Of a stretch of DNA of 64,000 bases, positions 50,253 to 62,596 are shown piece by piece (the stretch's first letter is position 1; every line of letters begins with the position of its first letter). Origin of the DNA: Porpolomopsis calyptriformis (lineage: Eukaryota > Basidiomycota > Agaricomycetes > Agaricales > Hygrophoraceae); NCBI GenBank assembly GCA_951640195.1, contig OX621172.1, positions 434,001 through 498,000 on the forward strand, given 5' to 3'. A model generated the notes under the pieces. That model made no database searches, was not told the origin of the DNA, and saw nothing but the letters and a program-made list of their open reading frames with translations. The position numbers were made by a program, and so were the translations under genes.

Positions 50253-50274
50253 GATTTTATTACATAATAAAATC
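50253..50274. repeat. A/T-rich perfect inverted repeat (10-bp arms)
   Basis: Arms GATTTTATTA and TAATAAAATC are separated by CA, in a 248-bp spacer between two minus-strand genes, 13 bp beyond the stop of the upstream one. It may assist 3' end formation of that gene. Confidence 0.6.
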
Positions 50275-50286
50275 ATACAACAACAC

Positions 50287-53200
50287 TTATGCTTGCCGGA
50301 ATATCTCAGTAACAGTCCTTCGTCGTTCTCTATGCATAGCTGGCGCCCGCGCTTCCACCGTTCTTCGTCGGTGATCCCTCTCCGTCTCCGATCCAGACAA
50401 TGCCTTCGATGAAACCCCCGGCACACGATCCGTCGTCATGCCTGGTCCAGTGTCCGAAGACATTGACAGCGTCCGATGCACTTGATCATTGTGTTGTTGC
50501 TGCACCCCACTCAGCGCAGACATTGACACCTCGGACGGTTTCGAGAACGTGACGCTGCTTCGCCAAGACGTCTTCGGATGAACCGCAGGTGAGTTCGACA
50601 CCGTGTGCGGGGTAATCGCGGTGGTAGGGTTCATCGTCGTCAATGAAGACGGGAATGGTGATAGCCCCACCCCACTCGGTCGAACGGTCGCGTTTGACGT
50701 CGTCGACCCTTTTTTACCATCCCTCTCTCCCTTTCGAATCAACGTTTCAGATGGAAGTGTCGGCAACGGTGACGGGATCGCTAATGGTGGCAACCCGCGA
50801 TTACCCAGCGTCCCCCGCTTTCGAGACGCAGGTGTCGGTGACGGTTCGTGGCTCTCCACCCCCTTCCCCTTCCCATTCAACTCATGCTCCCGTTCCTCTC
50901 GCGGCGTGAAAAGACGTCGGGACTTTCCGTTCGTCCTTCCCATCGTTCCTGGCGGTCCCGTAACATGTCGCTCCACCTCTCGACCGTTCAACGCCGATCC
51001 AGGGCGAGCTCCATCCAATCGGCTCGACAATCTTCGACTCCCACCCCTTGGCATCGTTTCCTTCCCGCCAACCTCCCAACTACCTCTAGACTCGCTCTTC
51101 CCATCATCCGTACTCCTCTGCCCCTCAACACTGGCCCTCCCATTACTCCGACCACCCTCCACACTCCTCCTGCCAGTCCCACCACCCTCTGGACTACCCT
51201 GTCTCCCATCCACACTCACACTCACACTCACGCTTCGTCCATGATGCCCGCCGCCGCCGCCGCCGCCACCACCACCCCCTCCTCCTCCCGTGACATTCTC
51301 CGCAGCTATCACCGCCTCCCTCAACACTTTCCCTACTCCCAACAAAAACCCAGTCATCGACCGAACCAGCTCGTCGCTCACCCGCAAGCTTTCCCGACAA
51401 TCCCCACCCACCTTCCTCCACACCTCAGCCAGCTCAGTCCCTTGTTCCCCTTTATCCCCCACCTCCGCCTCAATCTGCTCATCTAACGCTCTAATCGTAC
51501 TCCCCCTCAGCAGCCCGTTCAACTTGTCTGATGCAAAAACCACCCCTTGAGCCGACCGAAACAAATCCGGGACAGTCCCCGGCGTCATATTCCCCATCTG
51601 CGGTACCCGCGTTAAATATGTTTCAAAGATGGACAGTGATTCCATCATCAATCGTGAATGCTCCGACATCGGATGTTGTTGGACTACCGGGCTCGCGTGG
51701 TGACCCGGCGGAAGCGGAGAATAGCGTCTACCACTCCCAAACGGAGAAGGAACCATCCGATCTGGCTGAGTCGGATATCGGCTCAACGTCAATCTTCTCT
51801 CCGGGAGCGGATGAGCAAGCGTAAACGTCCTCGACGCTGGCGAAGTCGTGCTCGGCCCACCACCCTCCTCGCTCCCCTCACCTCGACGAGAATGGGCCAT
51901 CGACGTCGGTGGACGCGATCCACCATAACTGCTCCGGCTCCCAGGCGTTTTCGACAACGTGCTCGGCGTCATATCTGGTGTTCGCACCTCCAGCTGTCCC
52001 GGCGTTAACGGCGGAGCTAGACGGCTGGTAGCACTCCACAACCCACTAGCCCGACTCCGACTTCGATCTCGTTCACCCGTCCCTGTCCAATCCACACTCC
52101 CCGCTCGATAACTCCGATAGGTCCCACCCGTGTGTGCTCTCCGCAACCCAGGCACTTCACCCTCCCCCCCACCCCCAAACACATCTCCCTCTTTCTTCCT
52201 GATCCCAGCCGCTTTCAGACTTTCACCAACCAGAGTCCGTCTAGGGGCGGATGAACCCCCTCCTCCCGATTTCGGACTTTCAATCTGATCGCTCACGGGG
52301 CTGTCGTCTTTGGCTCTGCTACCGGAAACATTGGCACTCATGTCTTCTGACTGCAACCGAGCTTGATGTCTTCTGACCATCTCACGCACCGACGGTCTAT
52401 TCAACCCGGGCGTTAGAGTAGAGATGTCAGAGGGAAAAGATATCTGCACCGGCGGTGACGGCCCACGTTTAGCGTAAGGCGTTGAAGGCCCCCCAATAGA
52501 CTACATAAGAGCCATCTGTTAATCATCTGATAATGAAAACAGCATCAACCTACCTCGCCATCTAGAGTGACACTTCCACCTGTGAATTCTCGCGGTAACG
52601 CTCCTCGTTTCTTCCCACTTCCTCCCGGACTCTTGCGTGACGAAGAGACGGCAGCCAGCGCCGCACTCGTCACATCCCCACTCTCACCATTCATATCACT
52701 TTTTGACCCCAGCGTCAAGAGTCTACTTCTGGGTGTACGTAAGCTGGGTGAAGGTGCACTGATCGTGCGAGCAATGGCCTTTGCTGGGGAGGCAGGCGCA
52801 GAAATTCGCCGTTGGCGATGGATGCCCAGGCTGCTTTGAGGGCGGGTTGAGGACGGTAACATGACAGCAAGAAGATCTTCAGAAGAGGAGGAATAAGAGG
52901 CGGAGATTGAATAGAGCGAGCGATGGCTTTCGCGTTCCGTTTCCGAGCCCGATTGGACGGTTTCGTGTGAATTCTGACGGGTGGGTTGGATCGGTTGCGA
53001 TTGGGAGAGGGAACGAATTTGGGTATCATATGAAAGACGGGAAGAAACGAAAGGCGAAGAAGATAAAGAAGAACTGGCATTGGTAGTTGCCCCTGGTAGC
53101 GGTGGTGGTGCTGGAGAGCGAGAGGTGGGAGAACCGAGGCGAGAAAAAGCGGAGAGTTTGTCTATGGCCTACAAAACACCAACACCGAGAGCGCAGTCGA

Positions 53201-53753
53201 GTGTGCATACAGACGACATACACGTGGAGGGGAAGCATTCGGCAGGGCATAGGGCAAAGAATGGATGAGTAACCGACGGTGGGGGGGAAAGAAGAAACAA
53301 AATGCTGACCAGTTGATTGCGTTGTTTGAGACTATTCAACCTCTGCATTGCGAGGGCATTTTGAGTCGAAGCACGCTGCTGACCGTTTAGCCTGGCGGTC
53401 TGATCCTCGTCATTCTCATTTTCATGTTCATCTTCCTCCTCCAAACGACCACCCGCTTGGCTTTTCGCTAAGGGGGCAGTCTGGGTTTTGGTAGAATGAC
53501 CGTTGGACATGGGCGCAGCGGAGAGCGAGAGAGGGCGTTGGCGAAGGCCACCGGTGTTGGTGCCGTTGCCGCGGGTACTCCCGCTTCCTGTAGAATTAGT
53601 AGCCGGGGGGGAAGGCAGACCTGAGCCGTTCGAGCTTGCACCTGGGCTGGGAGGCTCGGGCAAGTCGGGGATGTTATGAGCAGGGGGGTTTGGGCCGATA
53701 TAGATGGCAGATAAGGGGCGAGATCTGGCGGCAAGAGAGGGTCGGGGGGTCAT
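50287..53753 (-). CDS. large Ser/Pro-rich disordered protein (function unknown)
   Basis: At least four exons: from 53753 (MTPRPSLAARSRPLSAIYIG) to about 53310, about 53170-52860, about 52860-52555, and 52500-50287. Roughly 1,090 residues. I do not recognise it. Most of it is low complexity, rich in Ser, Arg, Gly and Pro, with many SP/TP sites suggesting proline-directed phosphorylation. One helical region stands out (SEHSRLMMESLSIFETYLTR to about VGKVLREAVIAAEN, 51640-51290), with a short coiled coil earlier (LAMQRLNSLKQRNQLV). A run of Gly codons (51248-51270) follows the helical region. It ends RRRTVTEIFRQA. Such proteins in agaricomycetes are often polarity or septation factors; that is only a guess. 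Confidence 0.7.
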
Positions 53754-53942
53754 TGGACGAGGGAACTGAATGAGGAATGGCGACTGCAGCTAAAGGTGAT
53801 GAAACATGGGGAAAGCGAGCGCAACGTTGACCTCGTCGAGGAGGAGGGAGATGAATGAGGGATTGAAACTGAAAAATGATCCATCCGACGCTGGCTCTCC
53901 AATAAATGGACACGTGGTTACAGATCGGCAATTTCCGTTCAG

Positions 53943-56134
53943 CTATGCTACCACAAGCCAATTCTTCACAAATTCAATCATCTCTTCATGAATCTGGCGT
54001 ATTTCGGCAGGTTCTTCATTGATATCTCCGCGACCGTTTTCGTCATAGTGGTGCACACCATCTGTGCCATCGTGGTCAACACGCGTTGCTCGAGCACACG
54101 TTGCACAACATACTGGGTATAATCTTGAACGGGCGAAGCATCGTGTCCTCCCTTTCCTCTGCATATGCGCTATGTGGTGTCGCCGGCCGCCAAGGATCCA
54201 CTGGCGAGACAGTCAGATCCAACGTAAGACTTAGAACAGGCGACAGACCTTGGCCATCAATGATAGCTAGCCGATCTGCGGCTATTTCGAAATCACCGAG
54301 CACGTTCACAGCGGTGATGTTGGGCAGGGCGGGTATAGCAAAATGCTCGCCGCGAGGAAACGCCTGGATGAATGAAATGTAGACGATCGTAGACCCGTAA
54401 TGGAAAAAATTAAAACCTGGTGACATATGCGAGTCTGGTATTCAAGGTTGAGTAACCGAGAGACGATCCGAGGCTGCTTCATGTCTGGGGGTGCAGTCTA
54501 CAGGATGTGTCACATTCACATCTCCGTGTGAAACAAGGTCACTGACAATGAAATATCCCCACTCCGTGCAAACTTGGAAAAGCCAAAGGCGCCAATCCTC
54601 GTCTAATGACGTATTTTGGAATTTCGCATCATCAAATGTCCCGAAACACTGCAAGAAATTCGGGGTTGGGTGCCTTATACCGCTGGCAAAACGTAACCGA
54701 CCGTTTCTGTGCGGACTCCTTTTGGACAACGAGATACTACATTCTACGCCGGGTGAAAATTAGCCATGAAGAGTGCGAAAACACTCACTTCTTTTATATA
54801 TTTCGCATAATTCAACACGACAAAATCGACCGCCAGCCCGACATGCAAGGTGACCATCCTCCGGTTGTCGCCATAGGCGACGTCAGCGTCATAGCCCACC
54901 GGGTTTTTATTCAGAGCAGCACAAAAGGCGTCGAATTCTACGCTCCCCACCTCAGGATCCCAATTTTTGCTTTGCCAAGAGAATATTGGGACCTAAGTCA
55001 ACATGTTGGATACCGAGTGGGTTTGTCGATCAGAGAAAAACCGACCGTAAGTAACGATACAAAATCCTCGTTGTGTTCAAGGTCCGCTAAACCAAACAAA
55101 GCTTTCAAAGGTCTGGAGAGCAGCCGGTGTTTCAGGATCTCGTCAATCGTCTGCACAGCGCCTTCCAGATTTGAGGCACATCTCGGTTCTGCGGCGAGCC
55201 GAATGACTTCCATATACTGCCAAAGCGCAAGGAACGCATGGGTGACAGCTAGAAGAGAGAACACATTTTGAATGGTTGCGGCCGTGAGGTTGAGACAATA
55301 CCAACCACTGGAAGCGATGGCACCATATACAAGATCTGGGTACAGGACTTTCATATGCGCCGCGCGCGCACCAGCATACGAGCCCTATAGATGAGTTGGC
55401 ATACTTTTAGGAGAAAAAACGCCGTTTGAAACCAACCCCATAGTATATCCAAGGAGTATTCGGCGCGGTGAGATCTTCATCGATCCCCTCAAATCTGACA
55501 TTTTCCATAAAATTGGCAGAGTCAGCGGCAGATTGCGCATTATTGAGCCACCTCCCGAAACAAATTCAGAGGAATGAGACACCTTATTATAAAGTGGGAC
55601 AATACCGGAGAGAATCAGTGCTCAAATTCGAAACTGGAACCGACTTGCCTACTTTCGCGGTGAACAGCTGTCACATGGAAATCGCAAGAATATCTACGTA
55701 CCGTAGTAGCGATGCTCAAGCACAACACCCACACCTCCCGTTGCCTTCGCCAGGATCTCGATTATTCCGGTATCCAGGAATGGCAATCTGTCTTCTCCGC
55801 TAGTTTCTCCGCTATCTAAGACATACACGGGACCACCCACGTTGGGGCGGTAGTGACGTGTGTTCACCCAGAAGCGTTGATTGAAAATCTCAGACGAGTT
55901 CGAAAAATGATCCAGGGGTTGAGCGAACCATTGAGTGGAGAAGTCGAAGGGATCATCAGCAGACACCGAGGCAGAATCCTGAACCACGAGGCCAGACAAC
56001 TGCCGATCCTTTGACAACGAATGCAATCTCCACAGATTGACGCCTTGTGAGCCCAGTGCGTGTAAAAAGTGAGAGTCGAGAGCTGCGAGTGATACAGAAG
56101 GGATAACGGCAAGCAGAATCCATCCCTTCCTCAT
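53943..56134 (-). CDS. serine carboxypeptidase S28 family, secreted
   Basis: Extracellular or vacuolar peptidase related to lysosomal Pro-X carboxypeptidase and DPP2, cleaving next to proline. MRKGWILLAVIPSVSLAAL at 56134 is a signal peptide. Family motifs: FSTQWFAQPLDHFS, FNQRFWVNTRHY, VLEHRYYG, the nucleophile region WIYYGGSYAGARAAH (Ser in GGSYAG), ARAAHMKVLYPDLVYGAIASSG, and C-terminal GQVDPWRPATPHS (Asp) and NAVHHYDENG (His). The catalytic triad is therefore present. About ten short introns. It ends EFVKNWLVVA at stop 53943-53945. One segment (54440-54730) has alternative frames, but FGTFDDAKFQNTS and WLFQVCTEWGYF are consistent with the family. Divergent from the four-helix gene (220-bp gap). 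Confidence 0.88.
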
Positions 56135-56354
56135 GCTGGGGATCGGGGAACGGATGCCTTGATTGTCATGTGACCCCGGAGCGGTGATACTGTCGCGAAA
56201 TATCTGGCAAGCGGTGTTCGTTACCCTTTCGTCGCCACATCGCTGCCATATCATTCTCTTCAAAGAAAACGAGTCATTTGGTTACTTCGTTTCTTCTATT
56301 TATCACCTTTCTTCAATATTTGATTCTGAAAGCAGTTTCTCGCCGCCAGTCAAT

Positions 56355-57592
56355 ATGAGACCAAGGGAATACTGCTGCTGTGCCATACCTTTGGTCAACG
56401 TTGGAATCTATGCGACACTGCTCGAACAATTCACGCTCGGCGTCGTAGTCGGTACTCTTTCTATCGCCACACCATCCAGTTTGTTGCCCATCACACCTCT
56501 CTTTGTCTTTCTCTCTGATCGACGACGCTTGTTTCACAGTCGTCGGTGCTGCAACTCCCTCTATAGCGTCAACGGTCCTGGCCATTGTAGCCTATGTAGC
56601 GGCTGCCGTTCAAGTATTTGGACTCATCGGTGTCGCTAGGGTACGCACACGCTCCGTCCACCCCTCATCTTCTCTACTGAAACTTGGCCTTAGGAAAAGG
56701 CAATCACATTCCGTCGATATGTCACCCTGCACGTTCTGTTCACGTTCGCAACTTTCTCTGTTGCCATCGTCTGGATTACCATCTCGGCCAGCCGCCACCC
56801 AGCAGCACAGTCAAAGTGTGAACGCATATTTTTCCCTGGCGCCCGCGGTTCTGCTACTTCTTCCGAAGGCCAGACCCTCTGTAATATATTCCCATGGATT
56901 GGTATTGGCATCATGGGCGGCCTTTGGCTCTTTCTTGCTGCTGTGCAGGTGAGATTGAGAACTCGCCGTCCTAAACAAAAACAATAACCCAACCCCCCCA
57001 AGTTCTACTTCTACATGATTATTTCATCCTACTCCTCCTCGCAACAGCGCGACCACGACAACTTTGATTCAGAATATGATCTATTAAATCCAGACATTCC
57101 GATGACCAACAGCACAAGCTGGGGCAGCGGAGACACTTCTCAGAAATACAATCACCTCCGACAAGACAGCGGCACGACTTTTTCGAGCGTCGCGTTCAGC
57201 CCACAATATCAGCAGCGACAGGCTAGCTCCACCTCGAAACTCGGATACACCGGATACGACCGGAACCCATCTCCATTTTCCCGCCAGCCGGCGCCCATGT
57301 CCCGACCCACGTTCCTCGAGCACCCCGCGAATGCATACACTCAAGACCCGACACCAACACCAAAGCTTCCGACGAGCAACGCTGGCAGCGTCGTGACCGC
57401 CGGCGTCGATCGGCCCAAACCTAGTCAAGCCCATCCCGGTGAGTGTTATCAACCAAACCCGGCTTGGCCTGCATCCCCATCCATTCGGCTATCACCCCCG
57501 CTAATAACAATAACCCTCTAGCCGAAGGCTCATTTCGTCGGAAAACCCCTCGACTGGTAAAATACAACCCCAACGAAATGGACAGGTTTTGA
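56355..57592 (+). CDS. four-helix membrane protein (tetraspan/MARVEL-like, function unknown)
   Basis: Starts MRPREYCCCAIPLVNVGIY. Four hydrophobic helices are visible across three or four exons: IYATLLEQFTLGVVVGTLSI; STVLAIVAYVAAAVQVFGLI; HVLFTFATFSVAIVWITISA; and IGIGIMGGLWLFLAAVQFYF. Between helices 3 and 4 is a loop with two Cys. The N-terminal Cys cluster (CCC) next to the first helix could be palmitoylated. The cytoplasmic tail of about 190 residues is Ser/Thr/Pro-rich and ends VKYNPNEMDRF after a last small exon. Proteins of this outline are common in mushrooms and usually annotated as hypothetical; a role in membrane organisation is a guess. Confidence 0.75.
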
Positions 57593-57823
57593 TGATATGG
57601 TTCTAATGTCTTGTTTACTATTTCTGTAGCCTTGGATAGTCATAGATCGACCACACATGTAACTATAGTCTTCATATAAATATATATTATTAACAGTCCT
57701 TTCTGCAGTAACCACTGGGTAGCGTTCGCCGAAAATCGCCCTGAATTACATATTATTCAAAGCATTCTATTGTGCCATTACTTATAATAACATGTCCGTA
57801 TGCAAGGCTGTCCAAGGCGCTGC

Positions 57824-60800
57824 TTATGGTGTATCTGCCGTCGTCGTGATGGTGGGGTAAGGCAAACGAGGATGCTCATCTGAGGCGCGAGTCACAGGAC
57901 TCGAACCTCCGTCAAAAATAGCGCTTGTAGCAGAGCTTGGAGCGGGGGGGTTGGTTGCCGGAACCTCCTGGGCTGTCTGCGATAAGGATAATTTCCCGGC
58001 ACGTGCAGACCAAAACGAGCCAAGGCCGGTCCAAACAGTGTGTGCCGCTCCTGGCAGTCCCTTCTTATCCGTGTTGGAGAACTCGGAAGTAAGCCGTGGG
58101 GATAGAGGCAATGAAAGTTGTCGCAGCTGGAACGGTGCTGGCTTTGCCGGCGGTTTCTCGGGTATCTCCTTTACCTGGGCATCAGCTTTCGTGATCTCGA
58201 CGGGCGGTGTGCTGGGTCTCGAGATCGGTTTGGAGTTATTCAAGAGCTCGTTCAGTGAAGCTGAGCTAGTGCTAGCATCGCGTGCCCAGCGGCCGACGCC
58301 CTCCATAGCCTTCCGGAAGTTGGTGGAACCAACGTTGAATGATCGCGTTATAGCTTCGCGTGTGGGAGCCAATTGTTGTTCTAGCCTCAGTTCCTGTAGA
58401 CCTTCCTGCAGCCGAAGACCGATATCTGCGACGACCGACGGTTTTCCGTTACAAGGATGTCTTTATGGAATAACAGAATCAAGACAATATCCAACTGAGA
58501 AGCTTAGAAGACTCACCTCGGTTCGACGATATCGAAGAGAAGAGGGTCCGTTGTCCTTTCCCAGACATCATAAGCATTGGTCCTCCTGAATTCATGTATC
58601 CATAAGGAATTGAAATCCTCCGTGGCGTTTGCATCACCTCCTGGATCAGGAGTGTGAATCAAGTCCCTTCCCGCCGTTAGGATATCACACACCTGAGCCC
58701 CCCGTGATTACCACACCGCCTCCCTCTCCCTTTACGATAAAGTCACGATATTTAACAGACGCTAACGCGGCAAAAACATATTCCTCAAACTTGGGTATGA
58801 TATCTTCAGCACTCAATCACTCGTCAAATAGAAGCGCCCGAATTACCTTGGCTCGGAGATAGTCATCGCTACCTTTGAAACTACGCGGGTGAGTAACGAA
58901 TCATGTCCGCGACGGGATGAGAACATACTGCATATTTATCGGTCGAGTAGGATCGTGTTCATTCCAGCTGTCATTGACATCCCTTACAATATCGTCCATC
59001 CATTTTCGGTCCGCAGGGGTTAGACCAGCAGAACGTTCTAACTTTGGGTTACGAAATTCGAAACTGCCAGTTTCGATCTACAGAGGATAAGTTAAGATTG
59101 TCTGTGAACTTGCGAGGCGTCAGAGCTCACGTTGACGAGAAGATCGATTTCACTCTGTTGCGTAACGATGGAATTTGTACTCCCACAAAGCCAAGATTTC
59201 GTCTCCTTTAGCATTTCTAGTTGTTGCAAAGGAAGATACGGTTGGAAGAAGGCGTCCTATGTGCGCCAAGATTTGGGTACATCGACGGCAAAGAGATGAT
59301 AAAGGCGCACCTTTCCGAAGATGTCCAGTGGAAGGCCGAGAAATGCTAACATACTCTTATGATCAGAAGTGCGTAGTGATGTTGGGCGAGATAAGGATGC
59401 TGCACGGGCAGCGAGAGGAGGAGAACCACAGTCGTCCAAGGACTGCAACAGGCCTTGAATGAAGAAACGAGGTCAGTACGCGTAGGTTGGGAGAAAAACT
59501 CGCAGACCAGGTAGTAGAGAAATGAGGGAATATTGATAAGTGCAAAGTCGTTCCACCGGATGGCCGTAAAACATTATCTGGATACAAGAGTTGGAATGGA
59601 AAATGATTTGGATTTGTAGACATACCCTTTTTTGAAGCATAAGGGCCTTTACAAGAACCAGAGTTCGCTGTCGAAAGGTATGGACTAGTTCCCGGCTGCG
59701 CAATAAAGGTCAAAGATAGATCACGGTGTGGTGAAATTTCACATACAGGCTTGTTCCTGAATTCGGTAAGATTCTTCTTTAAGTGACCCGAGGTGAGAAA
59801 AATATAAGACCATACCCATATAAAGTCCACTTTCGGTAAGTTGGGTACGCAAAGATACCTCCAATGCAGATCCAAAATCGGCAAGGATACTCGTCTCGGT
59901 GAAATCTCTGTCGATCATGATTGAGTTGTGGTCATGATAAGAAGCATCTTTGCGCACCTTTGATTGAACAAAGCACGCGTGACAACGCCCAGCCTATCAC
60001 TAAAGGGAAAAATTGAACATTGTGATTAAGCTGTTTGAAATCAGTCGAACCGTATTGGGCCGAATACCGGCTTTGACGCCAATACAACCACAGCCTTTTG
60101 GACCGTCGAACGGGTAACGTCTTGACCTTTGACGAGCAGAGAGGACGACGCAATCTGTCGGTTACATCTACGGAGAGAAGTCATGCGGCCTTGCTGTTGC
60201 TGGCAAATCGAATTACTTACGAGATACCGAAAACGGTTATAGGCTTTGCTGCGGAAGGAACGATGTGGAAGTAGGAATAATCTTCGGTAGTCTATGCAAG
60301 CCACAGTTGAGCGGATGCCACGACGGAGAAGGGGCGAACACACCAGGTGGGCGCCATCTGGCAGTGCCAAAAATGGAAGAATCTTGTATACCTCTTCGTC
60401 ATCGAAGATTTCACCTTTGGAATATTCGATTTTTGGGCCGACCTGAAGACTATTATTGAAACGGGTGGGGTGAAAGGGGTTGAAGGGCATACCAAGTGAT
60501 TAAAATCTACCAAAGCGATACCGAGTACCATAGGCCCTTCGGGGGGCTCCAGAAGCAGAGATTCTGGACGCTCCTTTCTCGAGTACGAGGAGGTGGAGGC
60601 AAAAGATTTGATCGATTCGCGTTCTGTGTTGGAGGACAAAGTGGGTGGGTAGGTGGGTTGTGGGGGAACTTTGGGGTCATCGTAAATGGAAGGAAGCTCT
60701 CTTGGGATGAATGCAGATGGAATCCGGTCCGAACGTGCAGATGATAGCGGAGTGTTGTGTGAAATCGGCAAAAGGGTATCCGGCGATTTGATGACAGAAG

Positions 60801-61227
60801 ATGGGGAGAGGATGGTAGGTGGTGAAGGCGACGGTTCTGAGTCGCCGTAGAGGGACGGCGAGGGGACGTTGAAGGTGGCAGAGAGTGCTGAGACTACGTG
60901 CTTGTTGGGCGAGAGGAGATCGGAAACGATGAGATGGTCGTCCCGATCATAGACGGAGGGTGCGGCTGAAGTGTTTGGACTCTCGCGGGGCTCGACCTCG
61001 CTCGCGTAGAGGGAGAGACCGTCTGTTTCTGAGCTGACGTCTGTGTCTGGATGTGATTCACGTTTTGATGAAAGGACAGGGAGAGGAGCGGGCGAGAGAG
61101 GGATCGAGCTGAACCCGTCGCGACGAGAACGAGCCGAATTGAGCGAAAACGAGCGCTGTGAGGGGGTATCAGCATCAAGATCGTTTTCATGTTCGAGGCG
61201 AAGGTGAGGCTTCGAAGGGGAAGACAT
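57824..61227 (-). CDS. AVL9: late secretory pathway protein AVL9 (DENN-like)
   Basis: Acts in exocytic transport from the Golgi in yeast. Start MSSPSKPHLRLEHENDLD followed by about 220 disordered residues, then the diagnostic VLGIALVDFNHLVGPKIEYS, FDDEEVYKILPFLALPDGAHL, SCNRQIASSSLLVKGQDVTRSTVQKAVVVLA and FNQRDFTETSILADFG. The remaining longin/uDENN-cDENN region continues through many short exons between 59950 and 58440. The C-terminal exon (58372-57824) is disordered with a helix EAITRSFNVGSTNFRKAMEG. It ends at 57824, convergent with the four-helix gene. The middle exons were not all resolved. Confidence 0.85.
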
Positions 61228-61367
61228 GTGGCTGGACTGATTGGGTTGTCGCTGTAATTATAGCACACGTGCTGGAGCACCACTCCATGCCCAAGCCGGA
61301 CGTCTGCAGGTCCTTCATATAGACCTGGGCGCTGCTCGTCCGCACAGTGGTCGACTGCCACCACACT

Positions 61368-62491
61368 ATGTTGTTCAGCTTGTTCTGTTTCCTGTCCTAC
61401 ATTCAAGCTCACGGGTTTCCGATCCGTTCTTTGCAACCAGAACCGTCTGGATGGATAGACCCCAGACTCAATGGTGGCCGCTTCTTGGATGTGAGTGCAC
61501 CCGATGCCCTTCGGACCGCTGACAGACTCTCCCAAGTTCACCACACCCAATTACGGGGAACCTCTCAACGTGATCATATCAGCCTTGTCCGATCCGTTCA
61601 TACTGACCGAGTCTGGCCTGCACACTTACGCCAAGTGCGCTTGCTCTCTGCTCATCATTTCGCACCACTCAAGCTTCTTCCAAGATCCATCGGATTCTCG
61701 GAAGAGTGTCTTGGCCTTCATTATGGGGCAATTCACGAGGCAAATCTTGGAGACGGAGACGGGAGGAAGCCTGAACAATACCTCGCTCGACAATTCTATT
61801 TCCCCATATGGGGAACTTGCTGGGAAACGATAGCAGGTGTTTCCTTCCGTCGCTCTACATACAACCACCCTTGACTCCACCATCCGCAGGAGGCAATCAC
61901 TTTAGAGCTTGGAAGCAGAATGGATCACAAGCCAACAGTGGGGCTTGGTTTCTGGGGTGGGTTCGCATACCCGCTTGATTGTACAGTCATCGTTGACATA
62001 GCCCCGCCAATCACCCAGGGTTTCCAAGGAAAAGGTGGACAGAACCGGATGTTTCCTCAAACCCTAAATTCTCATCATTCATGATCCCAGGACTCCACTC
62101 GACACCATGACATCGTTCCAAACGGATACAACATTGGTCGGGACTGGCTCGTGAATCGTGCCACTTCCGGAGGTGAACGTGATGGCATATGGTGGAAAGC
62201 CGATGTTGAATGGCGCAAAGGACTGCTTCAGCCTGGAAAAGAAGGTTGCCATCTTCTCCCACTCGTCCACTGTCTTCGGTCATTTATCCCATGAGCTCAC
62301 CAGGTGTCAATCATGGTATTGTCCAGGACGGTCTCGTTGCCATCCTAACAGTTCATCGATCACCTCCTCCACGATATGCCGTCTGGCTCAATCATCTTGG
62401 ATTTCCTTCTCATGCCGCTTACGCTCTTTCAATAACTGCATTTCTATCGGACTTGTTTTATATGTTTATCGTAGCCTTTAGCAATATCTAA
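61368..62491 (+). CDS. secreted protein of unknown function (agaricomycete family)
   Basis: MLFSLFCFLSYIQAHG is a signal peptide. The mature protein reads WIDPRLNGGRFLD, then after an intron (GTGAGT..CCAAG) FTTPNYGEPLNVIISALSDP, YAKSIGFSEECLGLHYG, HEANLGDGDG, FYFPIWGTCWETIAGGNHFRAWKQNG, ANSGAWFLG, NGYNIGRDWLV, WKADVEWRKGLLQPG and GVNHGIVQDGLVAILTVH. I know this combination as a family repeated across agaricomycete genomes and usually annotated as hypothetical; I know of no assigned activity. The invariant Trp, Cys, His and Asp positions suggest an enzyme. The end is uncertain: the frame stays open to 62491 with a hydrophobic tail that may be spurious, and the family usually stops soon after ILTVH. 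Confidence 0.75.
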
Positions 62492-62596
62492 CGATATAGC
62501 TATTTATGAGCATCCATGTGCTATACACCCTCCTGTATCCATTTATCTTCTAGAAGCATCCCCTAATCCACGTCTATAATCACTGTAATGATCAAT

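Noticed and set aside
50603..51486. Plus-strand Ser/Pro-rich frames of over 200 codons
   Set aside because: They are shadows of the large disordered minus-strand protein, whose spliced frame is longer and ends and starts sensibly.
57890..57910. Sequence resembling a tRNA T-loop (GACTCGAACC)
   Set aside because: It is within the AVL9 coding exon and no acceptor or anticodon stem can be formed around it.
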